Of a stretch of 64,000 nucleotides of DNA, positions 22,911 to 34,698 are shown piece after piece. How positions within the stretch are numbered: the first letter of the stretch is position 1; every line of letters starts with the position of its first letter. The notes below the pieces were generated by a model. That model did not search any database. It saw only the letters and a program-made list of their open reading frames with translations, and had not been told where the DNA came from. Position numbers and translations under genes: made by a program. The DNA is from Portulaca oleracea (Eukaryota; Streptophyta; Magnoliopsida; Caryophyllales; Portulacaceae): NCBI GenBank assembly GCA_029582165.1, contig CM055875.1, positions 13,493,968 to 13,557,967 on the forward strand. Reading direction: 5' to 3'.

Positions 22911-22978
22911 ATAGATGGTCAAATACAAACTTTCAATAATTTTTGGAAACTTTCGATTATTTTTGGTAACTATTTACC

Positions 22979-23881
22979 CTATCGCAACTTACCTCCCAAG
23001 TTTGCAAGACCTAAAACACATAAATGCAAGAAAATATGTAGCAGGGTCTTAGTATATACCTCGGGTCTCTCAAATGGGCAAGCTAGCCTCAGTCGGCATT
23101 GAACTCTTGAAAGCGTCTCTTTGCCGCGAACTCTAAGTGGGAAGTCTCCAAGAGAGGAGACCTCCACAAAGGTCCACGTACCGCTCGAAAGACACGTCTA
23201 CTTGACTCTTTGATCTCGTTCCAATCAAGATCAGATGAGTATGTGGTCGTATTTAATACGGTAGGCTAAGACTTAAGGAAAGAACCTCAAGGTAATCACC
23301 CTCAAAGTCCTAAAACCCAGACTTCTTTATCAAAAGAGAAATACTTACATGGTTTCTCCAAAAGATTTGGCAAAGGAGGGATCTAGCATTCAACGGCTTG
23401 AGGAATTGATGATTTTGAGGTCTCCTTCCCCTCCCATATTTATAGAAATAGATTTCTTGTGGAAGAGATCAAAATTCGATGTGGGATACATGGTCCAGGT
23501 CACTACAGGCCGTGGTGGGGCCCGCCACGGACTGTGGTGATCCCCAAAATCAAATTCTGGTGATTTTGGCTAGCCACAGACTGTGGTGCCCTGCCATGGA
23601 CCGTGGCAGGCCTGACACCGCTCGTGGTAGGTTGGTTTTCATCAAAACCGGACTTTACGCTACCCCAGATCAATACCAAATTGTTTCGGACCGAAATGCA
23701 CATATACTCATTGTCTCAAGGTACTGTCTTATGTGAACTTTTGGGATCAAATGATATGATTTATGATCAAACCATTTGATCATTGATTATAGAGGTATCT
23801 AGTAAGACATATATATAATCAATGATAAATCTTGGCTGAAACACTCGAACGAACTTGAACATTGTAGGGACATTCCCAACA
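22979..23881 (-). mobile_element. 3' LTR of an LTR retrotransposon (outer end unclear)
   Basis: On the minus strand a purine-rich ACAAGAAGGAGAT tract is followed at 23881 by TGTTGGGAATGTCCC, the classic PPT to 3' LTR boundary of plant LTR elements, mostly Copia. A minus-strand TATAAATA at 23437-23444 fits a promoter within the LTR. I found no PBS-like motif or TG...CA partner for the left end, so 22979 is only where non-A/T sequence begins. The 23503-23660 part has a repeated CCACGGACTGTGG-like motif (GGCCGTGG, CCACAGACTGTGG, CCATGGACCGTGG). Confidence 0.6.
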
Positions 23882-24960
23882 ATCTCCTTCTTGTCCCACA
23901 AGTGTTCAATTTACCAAATTCCCTTGACACCTAGTGTATCGGATTCGGACAAGGTATGTTAATGTGATCGTTATTGAGTCTAAATGTTTCTCGGCCTTCG
24001 AGTTAAACTTTTAAATTGAATGATCAACTATTAATCCATCCGAGCCTAGCTAAGCATCTTTTCAGTCTAAGCTCGTCGAGTGGCCTATCAGACACTTTCC
24101 CTTCAAAGAGGGAGGGCAATTTCGTCTTGTTAAACTACAAATCATTGCATGAACCAAAGCAACCTAAACATTGCCACTATCACCCCCATTCACGGAAGAC
24201 TTTAGACGCGCTCCAAAGTTACATTGAATTATGTAAGAAATGTAAAGAACTCTGGATTTAGGAATTTCATTGAGTTTTGCGAGAGCTCTCATGACAATCA
24301 TAACTTAAAGTGCTCTCGTTGCGGGTCAGTTCAGTAGGTGGATTCCCCAACCATATACCTATGTGATTGACTTTGACATCCAATGTATCTATGATCATGA
24401 AACTCAATCATCGTGTCAATCCTACATGCTAATTGATTATAACCACCACTGTCCCAACATGATGCTCTAATAAGGAACATAGTAAACTATCGACCAGGTC
24501 TAACAATACCAAGTTCACTAAATGAGGTCTTATAAGAACAGACATCATTCAAACTTCCCATTTTGGATATGCCAACCTTTTGGACGTTCTTTCAATATTA
24601 AACCACTATTGAACAGAACATTTAAGATTTTATCGATGAATAATATTTCTTTACAACTCGAGAACAGTATAATCATAAGATGTAAGTCCAACAGTTTCTC
24701 CAATGTGATTACAACTCACGAACTATTCATACAAGAGAAGTAAAGCATACGCATTCTTTAATGCGTCTCAAGACCTACTGCCTTAACATAACCATTATGC
24801 TTAGCATGCGATAAGGGTTCAATGTTGCGACCTTTGCATCAGTCTGAACCTTGCACACCTTAACCTCACAATATTCGAACAACTTCGATGTGAGTTTTAC
24901 GAGACACGTATATAGTCCTGTCACGCAAACTAGGTTCCCTAGCTCATGCAATAGGCCCAT
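23882..24960 (-). mobile_element. Internal non-coding 3' region of the same LTR element
   Basis: About 1.1 kb between the PPT and the start of the gypsy LTR. It contains no frame with a recognised domain; the longest, 81 codons at 24016-24261 plus, has none. It resembles the non-coding internal part of large non-autonomous elements (LARD type). The rest of this element lies beyond the gypsy insertion and is not seen in the window. Confidence 0.45.
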
Positions 24961-24969
24961 TGTAACGCC

Positions 24970-25200
24970 TCGACCCCTCTTCTCAAAATGAACTTAGCGT
25001 TAGGGCTGGAAAAACAAAATCCACACGATGCTCACCGAACCGAAAACCGGATAGAAAATGGAAACGAGCAACACCGAACCAGCTTAAAATTCCGGTGCAC
25101 CGCACCGGAAAAATCGGATGCTAAACGGGGCGGTTCCGTTTTGAGATATTCAAACCGACGGGGAACTGGCACCGAACCGTCAATATAAATAAATAAATAT

Positions 25201-25233
<33 letters not shown>

Positions 25234-25363
25234 TAAATTTTGGTTTAAAAAAAAATTCTATCCAGAAATTAATACAGAAACATTGTAAATTAACTTGTTA
25301 AAAAAAACAGTGTAAATTCTACCCATAAATTAATACCTGACCGTTAACATAAATATATAAATA

Positions 25364-25399
<36 letters not shown>

Positions 25400-25434
25400 A
25401 ATATATATATATTTATATATATATATATATATAT
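24970..25434. mobile_element. Insert near the LTR end: GGCTGG/ACCGAACC-rich segment and AT microsatellite
   Basis: Compared with solo LTR 2, where GAATTTC is followed directly by TGGGGCGTTACA, this copy carries about 465 extra bp. The left part has AGGGCTGGAAAAAC and repeated ACCGAACCG/CCGGT motifs, reminiscent of some hAT-type MITE termini. The right part (25190-25434) is AT-dinucleotide sequence. No clear inverted end or target duplication was found, so identity is open. Confidence 0.45.
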
Positions 25435-25928
25435 ATGGAAATTCAATTATCGAAAAGTCAAAGTCAAACTAACGTTAGTAGACAAAATTTAGCGGAAGAC
25501 TTAAACTCTTATTGGGCGTCACTGCCGTATCCCCGAAGGAACACAAGGCAAGAAGGAAAAACACCGACTGTCTGTCAACGGCAACCAACTAACAAACTCA
25601 TACTTAGAAATAAACCTCAAACTGACTTCAAGTCTTTCAAAAAGAAGCATAACAAAAATAACGACTCCTAGACATGTCGTCCTCACTTCTAATTCCCGTC
25701 CCCAGCATATTGATCATCACCTGAAAACAAAACATTTCAAAAATGAGGGGGAAATCTCAATAATGTCTACCCCTAACGTTAAAAACAAGTTAAGATCATT
25801 TCAATTCATTTGAGGAAAGGGGAACAAGTCAAACCTTTTAATAAACCGTTTAATCCATATAACTGTTTTCCTCAACCCAACCCATTCATTTTATTATGCG
25901 GGCGGGATATCAAATCCCATATAGTAAC

Positions 25929-26150
25929 ATCGCCTACCAAAGGCATCAAAACAATCGCCTACCAAAGGCATCAAGGTAACCGCCTACCAAAGGCATAAAT
26001 ATAATAATCCCCTACCAAAGGCATCAATAATCGCCTACCAAAGGCATCAAAAATCGCCTACCAAAGGCATCAAAGTATCGCCTACCAAAGGCATCAAAGT
26101 AACCGCCTACCAAAGGCATAAAAGTAACCGCCTACCAAAGGCATCAATAG
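25929..26150. repeat. Minisatellite in gypsy LTR (9 copies of about 24 bp)
   Basis: Nine tandem copies of a unit with core CGCCTACCAAAGGCATCAA, separated by 3-7 variable bases; one copy reads CCCCTACC. The reverse complement of the core appears only a few times in the sister LTR (14171-14452), so the unit expanded in this copy. Confidence 0.93.
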
Positions 26151-26325
26151 AACAAACCCGCTTAATGTTTCACTTGAGTTATTAGTATCTTATGCAAAGC
26201 TCAGCTCACAGCTCTCAAGTCAATCCCAACCCAAGTTTATCAAAATCAAAATAATACCACTAATAAAAGACCATCTCAATTTCCTCAACTCATAAATCAA
26301 AGATCACAAAATTACAAACATTTAT

Positions 26326-26549
26326 TGTTATATTTTGTGTGGAAACAAAAACAGAAGCTTATGTATGTAGAGAGAAAGAAGACTTTTTTTATTGATTGAA
26401 TCTGAGACTATACAATTGATTGAAAAAAGAACAACATATAACTAATGTATTTATACTACCTAGAAACCAAGAAGAAGAATTAAAGAAAAGAAAGAAGAAG
26501 TTAGTTATAACAAACTAACAAAAAAAATAACAGAGGCTATATCTTGTCA
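26326..26549 (-). repeat. 3' LTR of nested Copia
   Basis: Minus view TGACAAGATATAG...AATATAACA. TATAAATA lies at 26448-26455 (minus). A G-rich polypurine tract TTGAGGGGGGA (complement of 26550-26560) abuts it. The RNase H reading frame runs through the PPT and stops inside this LTR at 26537. Confidence 0.9.
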
Positions 26550-28012
26550 TCCCCCCTCAAGCTGGAATGGGATGAAGTATCAACCTTTCCCAGCTTGGAA
26601 AAAAGCTCCTTAAACTGATTCCCAGGTAAAATCTTTGTAAGGATGTCTGCTAATTGATCTTCTGTAGGTAAGAAATCAAGTTGTATAAGACCATCTAGGA
26701 CTTTCTCTCTTGTGAAATGACAATCTATCTCGATGTGTTTCGTTCTTTCATGAAACACAGGGTTCTTCGCAATGTGAAGTGCTAACCTATTGTCACAATT
26801 AAGTGTGACAGGCTGTAAGTCAGTCATTCCAAGCTCCTCGAGTAATCTGACTACCCATGTTACTTCTCCTGCTGCTTGTGCCATCGCCCTATATTCAGCT
26901 TCGGAGGAACTTTTGGAGATGGTGCCTTGTTTTTTCGATTTCCAACTGATTGGTGATGATCCTAGCAACAAAAGATATCCTGTAGTAGATCTTCTGGAAG
27001 GAAATTGAAGCTGCTGTCTATCAGGATTAGACTGATCTTCAGAAGCAACTATAGGAGGAACATGTATACTATTGTCAGAAGCTGATTGCTGATGTAAAGC
27101 TGGATCATGATATTGCTGATGATTTCGTTCTATACTGTCTGAAAACTCATGTTGTTGTTATTCCAAATCATGATGTTGTTGCTGATTATGCTGGTTCAAA
27201 ACAATTTGATTTTGCTGATGAAGTTGTTGACCAAAAGGCATATAATCATCTTGAACCGGCAGAGGTAAAGGAACATCTGAAACTTCCTGTGAATTATGAT
27301 AAGGAAAGAATGTCTCATAAAAAATAACATCTCTAGATGTAAAAACTCTTTTTCTTTCCAAATCACAAAGTTTATAAGCTTTCTGACCATAAGGATATCC
27401 AATGAAAACACAAGGAATAGCTCTTGATTGAAACTTAGATCTGTCTCTCTTTAAAGAAGAAGCATAACAAAGACTCCCAAAGACCCTTAGATGAGTATAA
27501 ACAGGTTTTTCACCATACAAAACTTCATAGGGAGTTTTATTATCAAGAATTGAAGAAGGAAATCTATTAATGAGATAAACAGCAGTAAGAACACTTTCTC
27601 CCCAAAATTTCTGAGGCAAATTAGATTGTACCATTAATGCTCTAGCTATTTCCAAAATGTGTTTATGTTTTCTCTCAACAACCCCATTTTGTTGTGCAGA
27701 ATCAACACATGAAGTTTGATGAACAATACCTTTTTCTTGATAAAACCGAGTTGCACAGCTGTCTTTAAACTCCATTTCATTATCTGTTCTAATAATCTTG
27801 ATATTGACGTCAAATTGAGTTTGAACATAAACAACAAAAGATTGTAACAAAGGGAAAGCATTGCCCTTACAAGACATAAGATGAACCCAAGTAGCTCTAG
27901 AAAAATCATCAACAATAGTCAAAAAATACTTGTATCCATTATATGTAGAACATTTATAAGGTCCCCAAATATCAACATGAACAAGTTCAAAAATTCTAGA
28001 AGACTGTCTCTA
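26537..28012 (-). pseudogene. Copia pol remnant: integrase fused in frame to RNase H
   Basis: From 28012 down the minus-strand frame reads RQSSRIFELVHVDIWGPYK, then FLTIVDDFSRATWVH and IIRTDNEMEFKD, then QQNGVVERKHKHILEIARAL. These are the integrase core motifs D, D and E. WGESVLTAVYLINR and TPYEVLYGEKP follow. After one TAA (27155-27157) the same frame goes on to RRSTTGYLLLLGSSPISWKS, SSSEAEYRAMAQAAGE and HIEIDCHFTREKV, a Copia RNase H C-terminal part, ending DDKI at 26537. RT is missing: the join is near 27000. Gag and protease are also missing, with an A-run at 28014-28030 upstream. Not active, but unusually intact in frame. Confidence 0.88.
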
Positions 28013-28068
28013 CAAAAAAAAAAAAAAAATTTGAAGCAGTCAAAAACAATTGATCTGCTCTGATAGCA

Positions 28069-28290
28069 TGTTATATTTTGTGTGGAAACAAAAACAGAAG
28101 CTTATGTATGTAGAGAGAAAGAAGACTTTGTTTATTGATTGAATTTGAGACTATACAATTGATTGAAAAAAGAACAACATATAACTAATGTATTTATACT
28201 ACCTAGAAACCAAGAAGAAGAATTAAAGAAAAGAAAGAAGAAGTTAGTAATAACAAACTAACAAAAAATAACAGAGGCTATATCTTGTCA
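28069..28290 (-). repeat. 5' LTR of nested Copia
   Basis: 222 bp, nearly identical to 26326-26549. It is followed on the minus strand without a gap by the primer site TGCTATCAGAGCA (complement of 28056-28068), one base different from the usual initiator-Met-tRNA site. Confidence 0.9.
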
Positions 28291-30973
28291 GTTATCCAAA
28301 ACAGATGGTCACATTTCAACATAAAGTCCCCTTTCGGGATGCAATTCTCAAAATAGATTAGAAAACATTAAAACACATTTAAAGGGCATCTCGGTGGGGA
28401 TTAGAGCATAAACATTACCTGGTTAGCTTCACTTCACAACAAAAACGAACACACTTGAGCTCACTAACGACGCGAATTAGCTCGGGCCTAAAATAGAATA
28501 ATTATTCTAATCAAAACGCGCCCTTTGAAGTTAGTATTAACTACTTTCTAACTAACCCTCCCCTAGGAACCCTATAGGTTCCTATCAATCATGAATTTAC
28601 ACTTTAAAACATTTAATACATTCCAAGTAATCACATAACCAGCTCAAAGCATCACTTTCACACAACAACACTTTTATTAATAACAAACATTAACAAAACA
28701 GATTATAGCATCCACATAAAAAGGGTCGTAACTTGACTTCCCGACATCCTATGGGTCTGGTTTTGGACTTTTCGGAAACCTCGAAATGTCTACTAAAACT
28801 CTTAAGTTGAACTCGAGACCCAACACACACTTTAAGGTCCTCAAAAACCATCATCTTCCCAAACTATCCAGATCTGACCTAGGTCTGGTAATCGGGGTAT
28901 AACTCGAATTATAAAATTCTAAAGTCCGGTCCGTAAAATTCCTATTAAAGCTAACATCTAAGGCAAACTCCAGTCCAAAGAGTTCGATCAAAAGACAACT
29001 ACACTAGCTGTGGTGACCCGATCTTTAGACACTAACGAAACTGTCCCGATCCCGGTTCTTATTTAATTTATAATTTCGGTTCTAACCTTCACCATTCGGT
29101 CCCGGGGTTCTAATTTGGGCCTAAAATAGTGACTAAGGTTAAAAGTCTTTAACCTAACTCAACCCATGGTCCAACTTCATAATTCTAAAATTAAAACTCA
29201 CTAGAACCAACTTTAATCAATCTAACTTAACTACACACAACATTAACCATGATATAACATAACACAACCCAAAGAAACATGTAATTACTTGCTTAATAAA
29301 ACAAGAATAGAACTTTGATAACCAACACCCTAATCATGCATAAAAACATAACTTTAATAATCCTAAACATGCTTGACCTATATGAATTATAAAGGATAAA
29401 TGTAACTACGAATTTCTTAATCAAGAATCAAGAAAGGTCTTAAAGAACATGTAAATAAAATTAAAGTACATATAAACATTCAACCTACCATTCAAGAATC
29501 CTAACAACTAATTTCTTTTTTTTTTTACAAGATTCAATCAAGAATATAATTTAGTAAACAAGAATCGAACTTTAGTAATTCAAACAACCTAACTTATTTA
29601 ACAAGATTTAAACATGATTGAATCAAAGAATATGTGAAAACTTAACTAACGATTCAAGAATTAATCTAAGTAATTAAACTTTAAGAATTCGTGCATACAA
29701 TAATAACGTTATCTTAAACCCTAACATGATTCACAAGAAACAAAACACAACAAACAATTGAACAATAATAATTTTACTACAACTATTACAACCCTAATAC
29801 ACCAAATTAAAACATACAAGATTACATATAAAGAATTAGACAAATTACATGTAAATAAAAACAATACAAGAACAATTTAGTTACAAACAACAACCTAATA
29901 ATTTACACCCTTAATTACCCAAATTACAAGACTTAAATCAAGAAATACAATAATAATAATAACAATAATAATCATAAAAATAATAATATCAGAAAATAAA
30001 ATAGAGAAAAAAATAAAAGAAAAGAATTTGTAAAAAAAAATTAGGGTTTACGTTTAGGGTTAGCAGTAACGTAGGCCGATCGGCGCGAGGGTTAGGGCGA
30101 GCAGCGCGGGCGGCGGGGCGGGGTGGTCGGAGTCGGCGGTGGTCGGCGTCGGGGACGCGGCGGCAACGGCGTCAACGGCAGCGTGATAGCGATGAAGTCG
30201 ATCGCCGGTTCTAGCAACGTGCACTCCTCCGACGAATGCGACGGCTACGGCGTGGTCGTGCGGTGGTTTTTGGTGATGACGAGGGTCGCGCGGTGGTCGG
30301 GAGTCGACGACGACGACCTGGGTGGCGGTTGGTGGTGGCGTCGCGGTGGCAGGAGACAAGAGAGACAGGGAGATCGAGAGGGAGAGAGAAAAGAGAAAGA
30401 ACGAGAGAGGGATGGGCTGCGGCGGTTTCCGGCGATTCCCGGCGGTGGCAGCGGCGCGGCGCGGAGGTGGGGACTGGGCAGAGAGGGAGAGCAGGGAGGG
30501 AGAGAGATGGCTAGGGTTAGGGTTTGATGGAGATTAGGGTTGAGGGAGAGAAAACTAGCTTTTATACTACTACCCACTTAATTAAGGCCCAATTAGTCTA
30601 ATCCTAACTCCTAGCCCAACCCAACACTAAAACAATTAAAATCTGATTTTCCTAAAAACAACTAATAATACTAATAATAGTAATAATAATAATAATAATA
30701 ATACTAATATTAATAGAATCACATAGCAAATAATATTCACGTAATTAATCACATAACTCAATAATATTAATAGTAATACTAATAATAAAAAGAGTAAAAC
30801 TAATAATACTAAACCCATGAAATTACCGATATACCCTTGTTAGTCTCTCACGATCCTACGAGCTCAAGTGTTAGCAAAAATAAACACAAAGGAATAATAA
30901 TAAATAACGAAGTTAAACCAAATTTACTAACGACGTCACGGTCAACATCTTTGGCTTTTTTCGGGGTTTTACA

Positions 30974-31087
30974 TCATTACCTCCTTAAAAGAAGTTTCGT
31001 CATCGAAACTTAAACTTAAGCCTAACGGTTCCGTTCTCCCTAAAACTGGAGGTTTTACATCATTACCTCCTTAAAAGAAGTTTCGTC
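30974..31087 (-). repeat. Duplicated polypurine tract / LTR boundary of gypsy element
   Basis: The minus-strand motif AAACTTCTTTTAAGGAGG, then TAATGATGTAAAACC, occurs twice, about 86 bp apart: at 30965-31000 (true LTR boundary) and at 31051-31087. The second includes the first nine LTR bases before diverging. One PPT is used per element, so this is a local duplication or a chimeric junction. Confidence 0.8.
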
Positions 31088-31106
31088 CTTGAAACTTGAC
31101 GTACCT

Positions 31107-31599
31107 TTAAGAGTGAAATAGGTGAGGGTATTTCGTTCTCATCTCTTCTTCTGTTTCCCAGGTTGCTTCCGTTGTGGCATGATTTGCCCATCCAAGGGGA
31201 CCACTTTCCTTCGAAGTTGTTTTTCCCTACGATCCAAAATTTCCAGCGGCTGCTCTTCATAGCTCAGATCTTCTTGTAGCTGAAGCGGCTCAGGATCAAT
31301 CACATGAGTTGGGTCTGGAACATATTTCCTGAGTTGTGACACATGGAAGACATTGTGCACTCTTGGAAGTTCTCCTGGCAGTTGCAACTTGTAAGCAACT
31401 TCTCCGATGCGTTCTAAGATTAGATATGGCCCGATAAACCTTGGTGTCAACTTCCCCGATTGACCGAATCTCATAACTCCTTTCGTGGGTGAAACCCGTA
31501 AGAACACATATTCTCCTACTTCGAACTCCAAAGGTCTCCTCCTCCTGTTAGCATAGCTCTTTTGTTGACTTTGTGCCGCCTTCATTTTATCTTGAATTA
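31107..31599 (-). pseudogene. Ty3/Gypsy pol 3' end: integrase C-terminus and chromodomain-like tail
   Basis: Minus strand from the satellite junction: QDKMKAAQSQQKSYANRRRR, then GEYVFLRVSPTKGVMRFG, KLTPRFIGPYLILERIGEVA (GPY/F module), RVHNVFHVSQLRKYVPDP and LEILDRREKQLRRK. A frameshift near 31195 separates the start of the tail from ANHATTEATWETEEEMRTKY and PHLF, which end at TAA 31107-31109; this is typical of the CR-type chromodomain of plant chromoviruses such as the Tekay/Del group. Everything upstream in pol and gag is missing because satellite begins at about 31594. The open frame starting at 31648 fuses satellite-encoded residues to the truncated protein by chance. Confidence 0.88.
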
Positions 31600-33782
31600 A
31601 ACCATTCACGGCCAGACGCCGGAGTTCAAATACAATCCAAACACACATAAAACATGCACGACCACACGCCAGAGTTCAAATACAATCCAAACACAACTTA
31701 AACCATTCACGGCCACACGCCGGAGTTCAAATACAATCCAAACACACATAAAACATGCACGGCCACACGCCAGAGTTCAAATACAATCCAAACACAACTT
31801 CAACCATTCACGGCCACACGCCGAAGTTCAAATACAATCCAAACACACATAAAACATGCACGGCCACACGCCGGAGTTCAAATACAATCCAAACACACAT
31901 AAAACATGCACGGCCACACGCCGGAGTTCAAATACAATCCAAACACACATAAAACATGCACGGCCACACGCCGGACTTCAAATACAATCCAAACACAACT
32001 TAAACTATTCACGATCTCACGCCGGAGTTCAAATACAATCCAAACACACATAAAACATGCACGGCCACATGCCGGAGTTAAAATACAATCCAAACACAAC
32101 TTAAACCATTTAGGCCACATGCCGGAGTTCTAATACAATCCAAACACACATAAAACATGCACGGCCACACGCCGGAGTTCAAATACAATCCAAACACAAC
32201 TTAAACCATTCATGGCCAGACACCGGAGTTCAAATACAGACCAAACACACATAAAACATGCATGGCCACACGCCAGAATTTAAATACAATCCAAACACAA
32301 CTTAAACCACTCACGGCCACACGCCGGAGTTCTAATACAATCTAAACACACATAAAACATGCACGGCCACACGCCGGAGTTCAAATACAATGCAAACACA
32401 CATAAAACATGAACGGCCACACGCCGGAGTTCAAATAGAATCCAAACACAACTTAAACTATTCACGACCTCACACCGGAGTTCAAATACAATCCAAACAC
32501 ACATAAAACATGCACGGCCACATGCCGGAGTTAAAATACAATCCAAACACAACTTAAACCATTTAGGCCACATGCCAGAGTTTTAATACAATCCAAACAC
32601 ACATAAAACATGCACGGCCACACGCCGGAGTTCAAATACAATCCAAACACAACTTAAACCATTCATGGCCAGACACCGGAGTTCAAATACAGACCAAACA
32701 CACATAAAACATGCATGGCCACACGCCAGAATTCAAATACAATCCAAACACAACTTAAACCATTCACGGCCACACGCCGAAGTTCAAATGCAATCTGAAC
32801 ACATTTTAAACCACTCACGGCCACACGCCGTAGTTATAATACAATCTAAACACACATAAAACATGCACGGCCACACGCCGGAGTTCAAATACAATCCAAA
32901 CACACATAAAACATGCACAACCACACGACGGAGTTCAAATGCAATCCAAATACAACTTAAACCATTCACGGCCAGACGCTGGAGTTCAAATACAATCCAA
33001 ACACACATGAAACATGCACGGCCACACGCCAGAGTTCAAATACAATCCAAACACAACTTAAACCATTCACGGCCACACGCCGAACTTCAAACACAATCCT
33101 AACACACATAAAACATGCACGGCCACATGCCGGAATTCTAATACAATCCAAACACACATAAAACATGCACGGCCACACGCCGGAGTTCAAATACAATCCA
33201 AACACAACTTAAACAACTCACAGCCACACACCGGAGTTCAAATATAATCCAAACACACATAAAACATGCACGGCCACACGCCGGAGTTCAAATACAATCC
33301 AAACACAACTTAAACCATTAACGGCCACACGCCGGAGTTGAAATACAATCCAAACACACATAAAACATGCACGGCCGAACGCCGGAGTTCAAATACAATC
33401 CAAACACAACTTAAACCATTCACGACCACACGCCGGAGTTCAAATACAATCCAAACACACATAAAACATGCACGGCCACACGCCGGAGTTCAAATACAAT
33501 CCAAACACAACTTAAACTATTCACGACCTCACGCCGGAGTTCAAATACAATCCAAACACTCATAAAACATGCACGGCCACATGCCGGAGTTCAAATACAG
33601 TCCAAACACACATAAAACATGCACGGCCACATGCCGGAGTTCAAATACATTCTAAACACAACTTAAACCACTCACGGCCACACGCTGGAGTTCAAATACA
33701 ATCCAAAAACACATAAAACATGCATGGCCACACGCCGGAGTTCAAACACAATCCAAACTCAACTTAAACGATTCACGGCCAC

Positions 33783-34698
33783 ATGCCGGATTTCAAATAC
33801 AATCCACACATATATAAAACATGCACGGCCACACGCCGAAGTTCAAATACAATCCAAACACACATAAAACATTTACGGGCACACGCCGGAGTTCAAATAC
33901 AATCCAAACCCAACTTGAACCTTTCACGGCCACACGCCGGAGTTCAAATACAGTCCATGCACAACATAAAACATTCAAGGCCACACGCCGGAGTTCAAAT
34001 ATAATCCAAAAACAACTTAAACCACTCACGGCCACACGCCGGAGTTCAAATACAATCCAAACACACATAAAACATGCACGGCCAGACGCCGGAGTTTAAA
34101 TACAATCCAATATCAACTTAAACCATTCACGGCCACACGTCGGAGTTCAAATACAATCTAAACACACATAAAACATGCACGGCCACACGCCAGAGTTCAA
34201 ATACAATTCAAACACAACTTAAACCATTCACGACCACACGCCGGACTTCAAATACAATCCAAACACAACATAAACCATTAGCGACCACACGCCGGAGTTG
34301 AAATACAATCGAAACACACATCAAACATACACGGCCACACGTCGTAGTTCAAATACAATCCAAACACAACTTAATTAATTCACGACTATACGCCGAAGTT
34401 CAAATACAATCCAAGCACAAATAAAACATGCACGGCCACACGCTGGAGTTCAAATATAATCCAAACACAACTTAAACCATTTACGGCCACACACCGGAGT
34501 TCAATACAATCCAAACACACATAAAACATGCACGACCACACGACGGAATTCAAATGCAATCCAAACACAATTTAAACCATTCACGGCCACACGCTGGAGT
34601 TCAAATACAATCCCAACACATATAAAACATTCACGACCACACGCCGGAGTTCAAATACAATCCAAACACAACTTAAACCATTCACGGCCACACGCCGG
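33783..34698. repeat. Satellite block shared with left array (copy 2)
   Basis: Counterpart of 945-1861, sharing its rare monomer variants in the same order. Confidence 0.85.

Larger units (their letters stand above)
26326..28290 (-). mobile_element. Deleted Copia element nested in the gypsy LTR (1,965 bp)
   Basis: Minus-strand element: 5' LTR 28069-28290, PBS, integrase, RNase H, PPT, 3' LTR 26326-26549. The LTRs are 222 and 224 bp and nearly identical, so insertion is recent relative to the host LTR. The target site reads TTTAT on the left (26321-26325) and GTTAT on the right (28291-28295). The uninterrupted sister LTR reads ACAAACAGTTATCC here, which confirms a 5-bp GTTAT site with one later change. 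Gag, protease and RT are deleted. Confidence 0.92.
24961..30973 (-). mobile_element. 3' LTR of a chromovirus-like Ty3/Gypsy element, with nested inserts
   Basis: Minus-strand LTR beginning TGTAAAACCCCGAAAAA (right, 30973) and ending GGCGTTACA (left, 24961). It is homologous throughout to solo LTR 2. Removing the nested Copia (26326-28290 plus 5-bp TSD) and the AT-rich insert (about 24970-25434) leaves about 3.6 kb, close to the 3,462 bp of solo LTR 2. Directly to its right are a PPT-like tract and gypsy pol, so this is the 3' LTR. The flank left of 24961 (CCCAT) cannot be paired with a target site because the 5' end of the element is missing. Features inside: telo-boxes, a GC-rich leader (30060-30540) and a 24-bp minisatellite. 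Confidence 0.85.

Noticed and set aside
30123..30577. Several overlapping 70-134-codon frames in GC-rich DNA
   Set aside because: Open in multiple frames of both strands, Gly/Arg- or Pro/Ser-rich, inside the LTR leader; an effect of GC-rich low complexity.
24961..30973. Complete gypsy element with target duplication
   Set aside because: Flanks CCCAT (left) and TCATT (right) do not match, and the right side is the element's own PPT and pol; this is a 3' LTR only.
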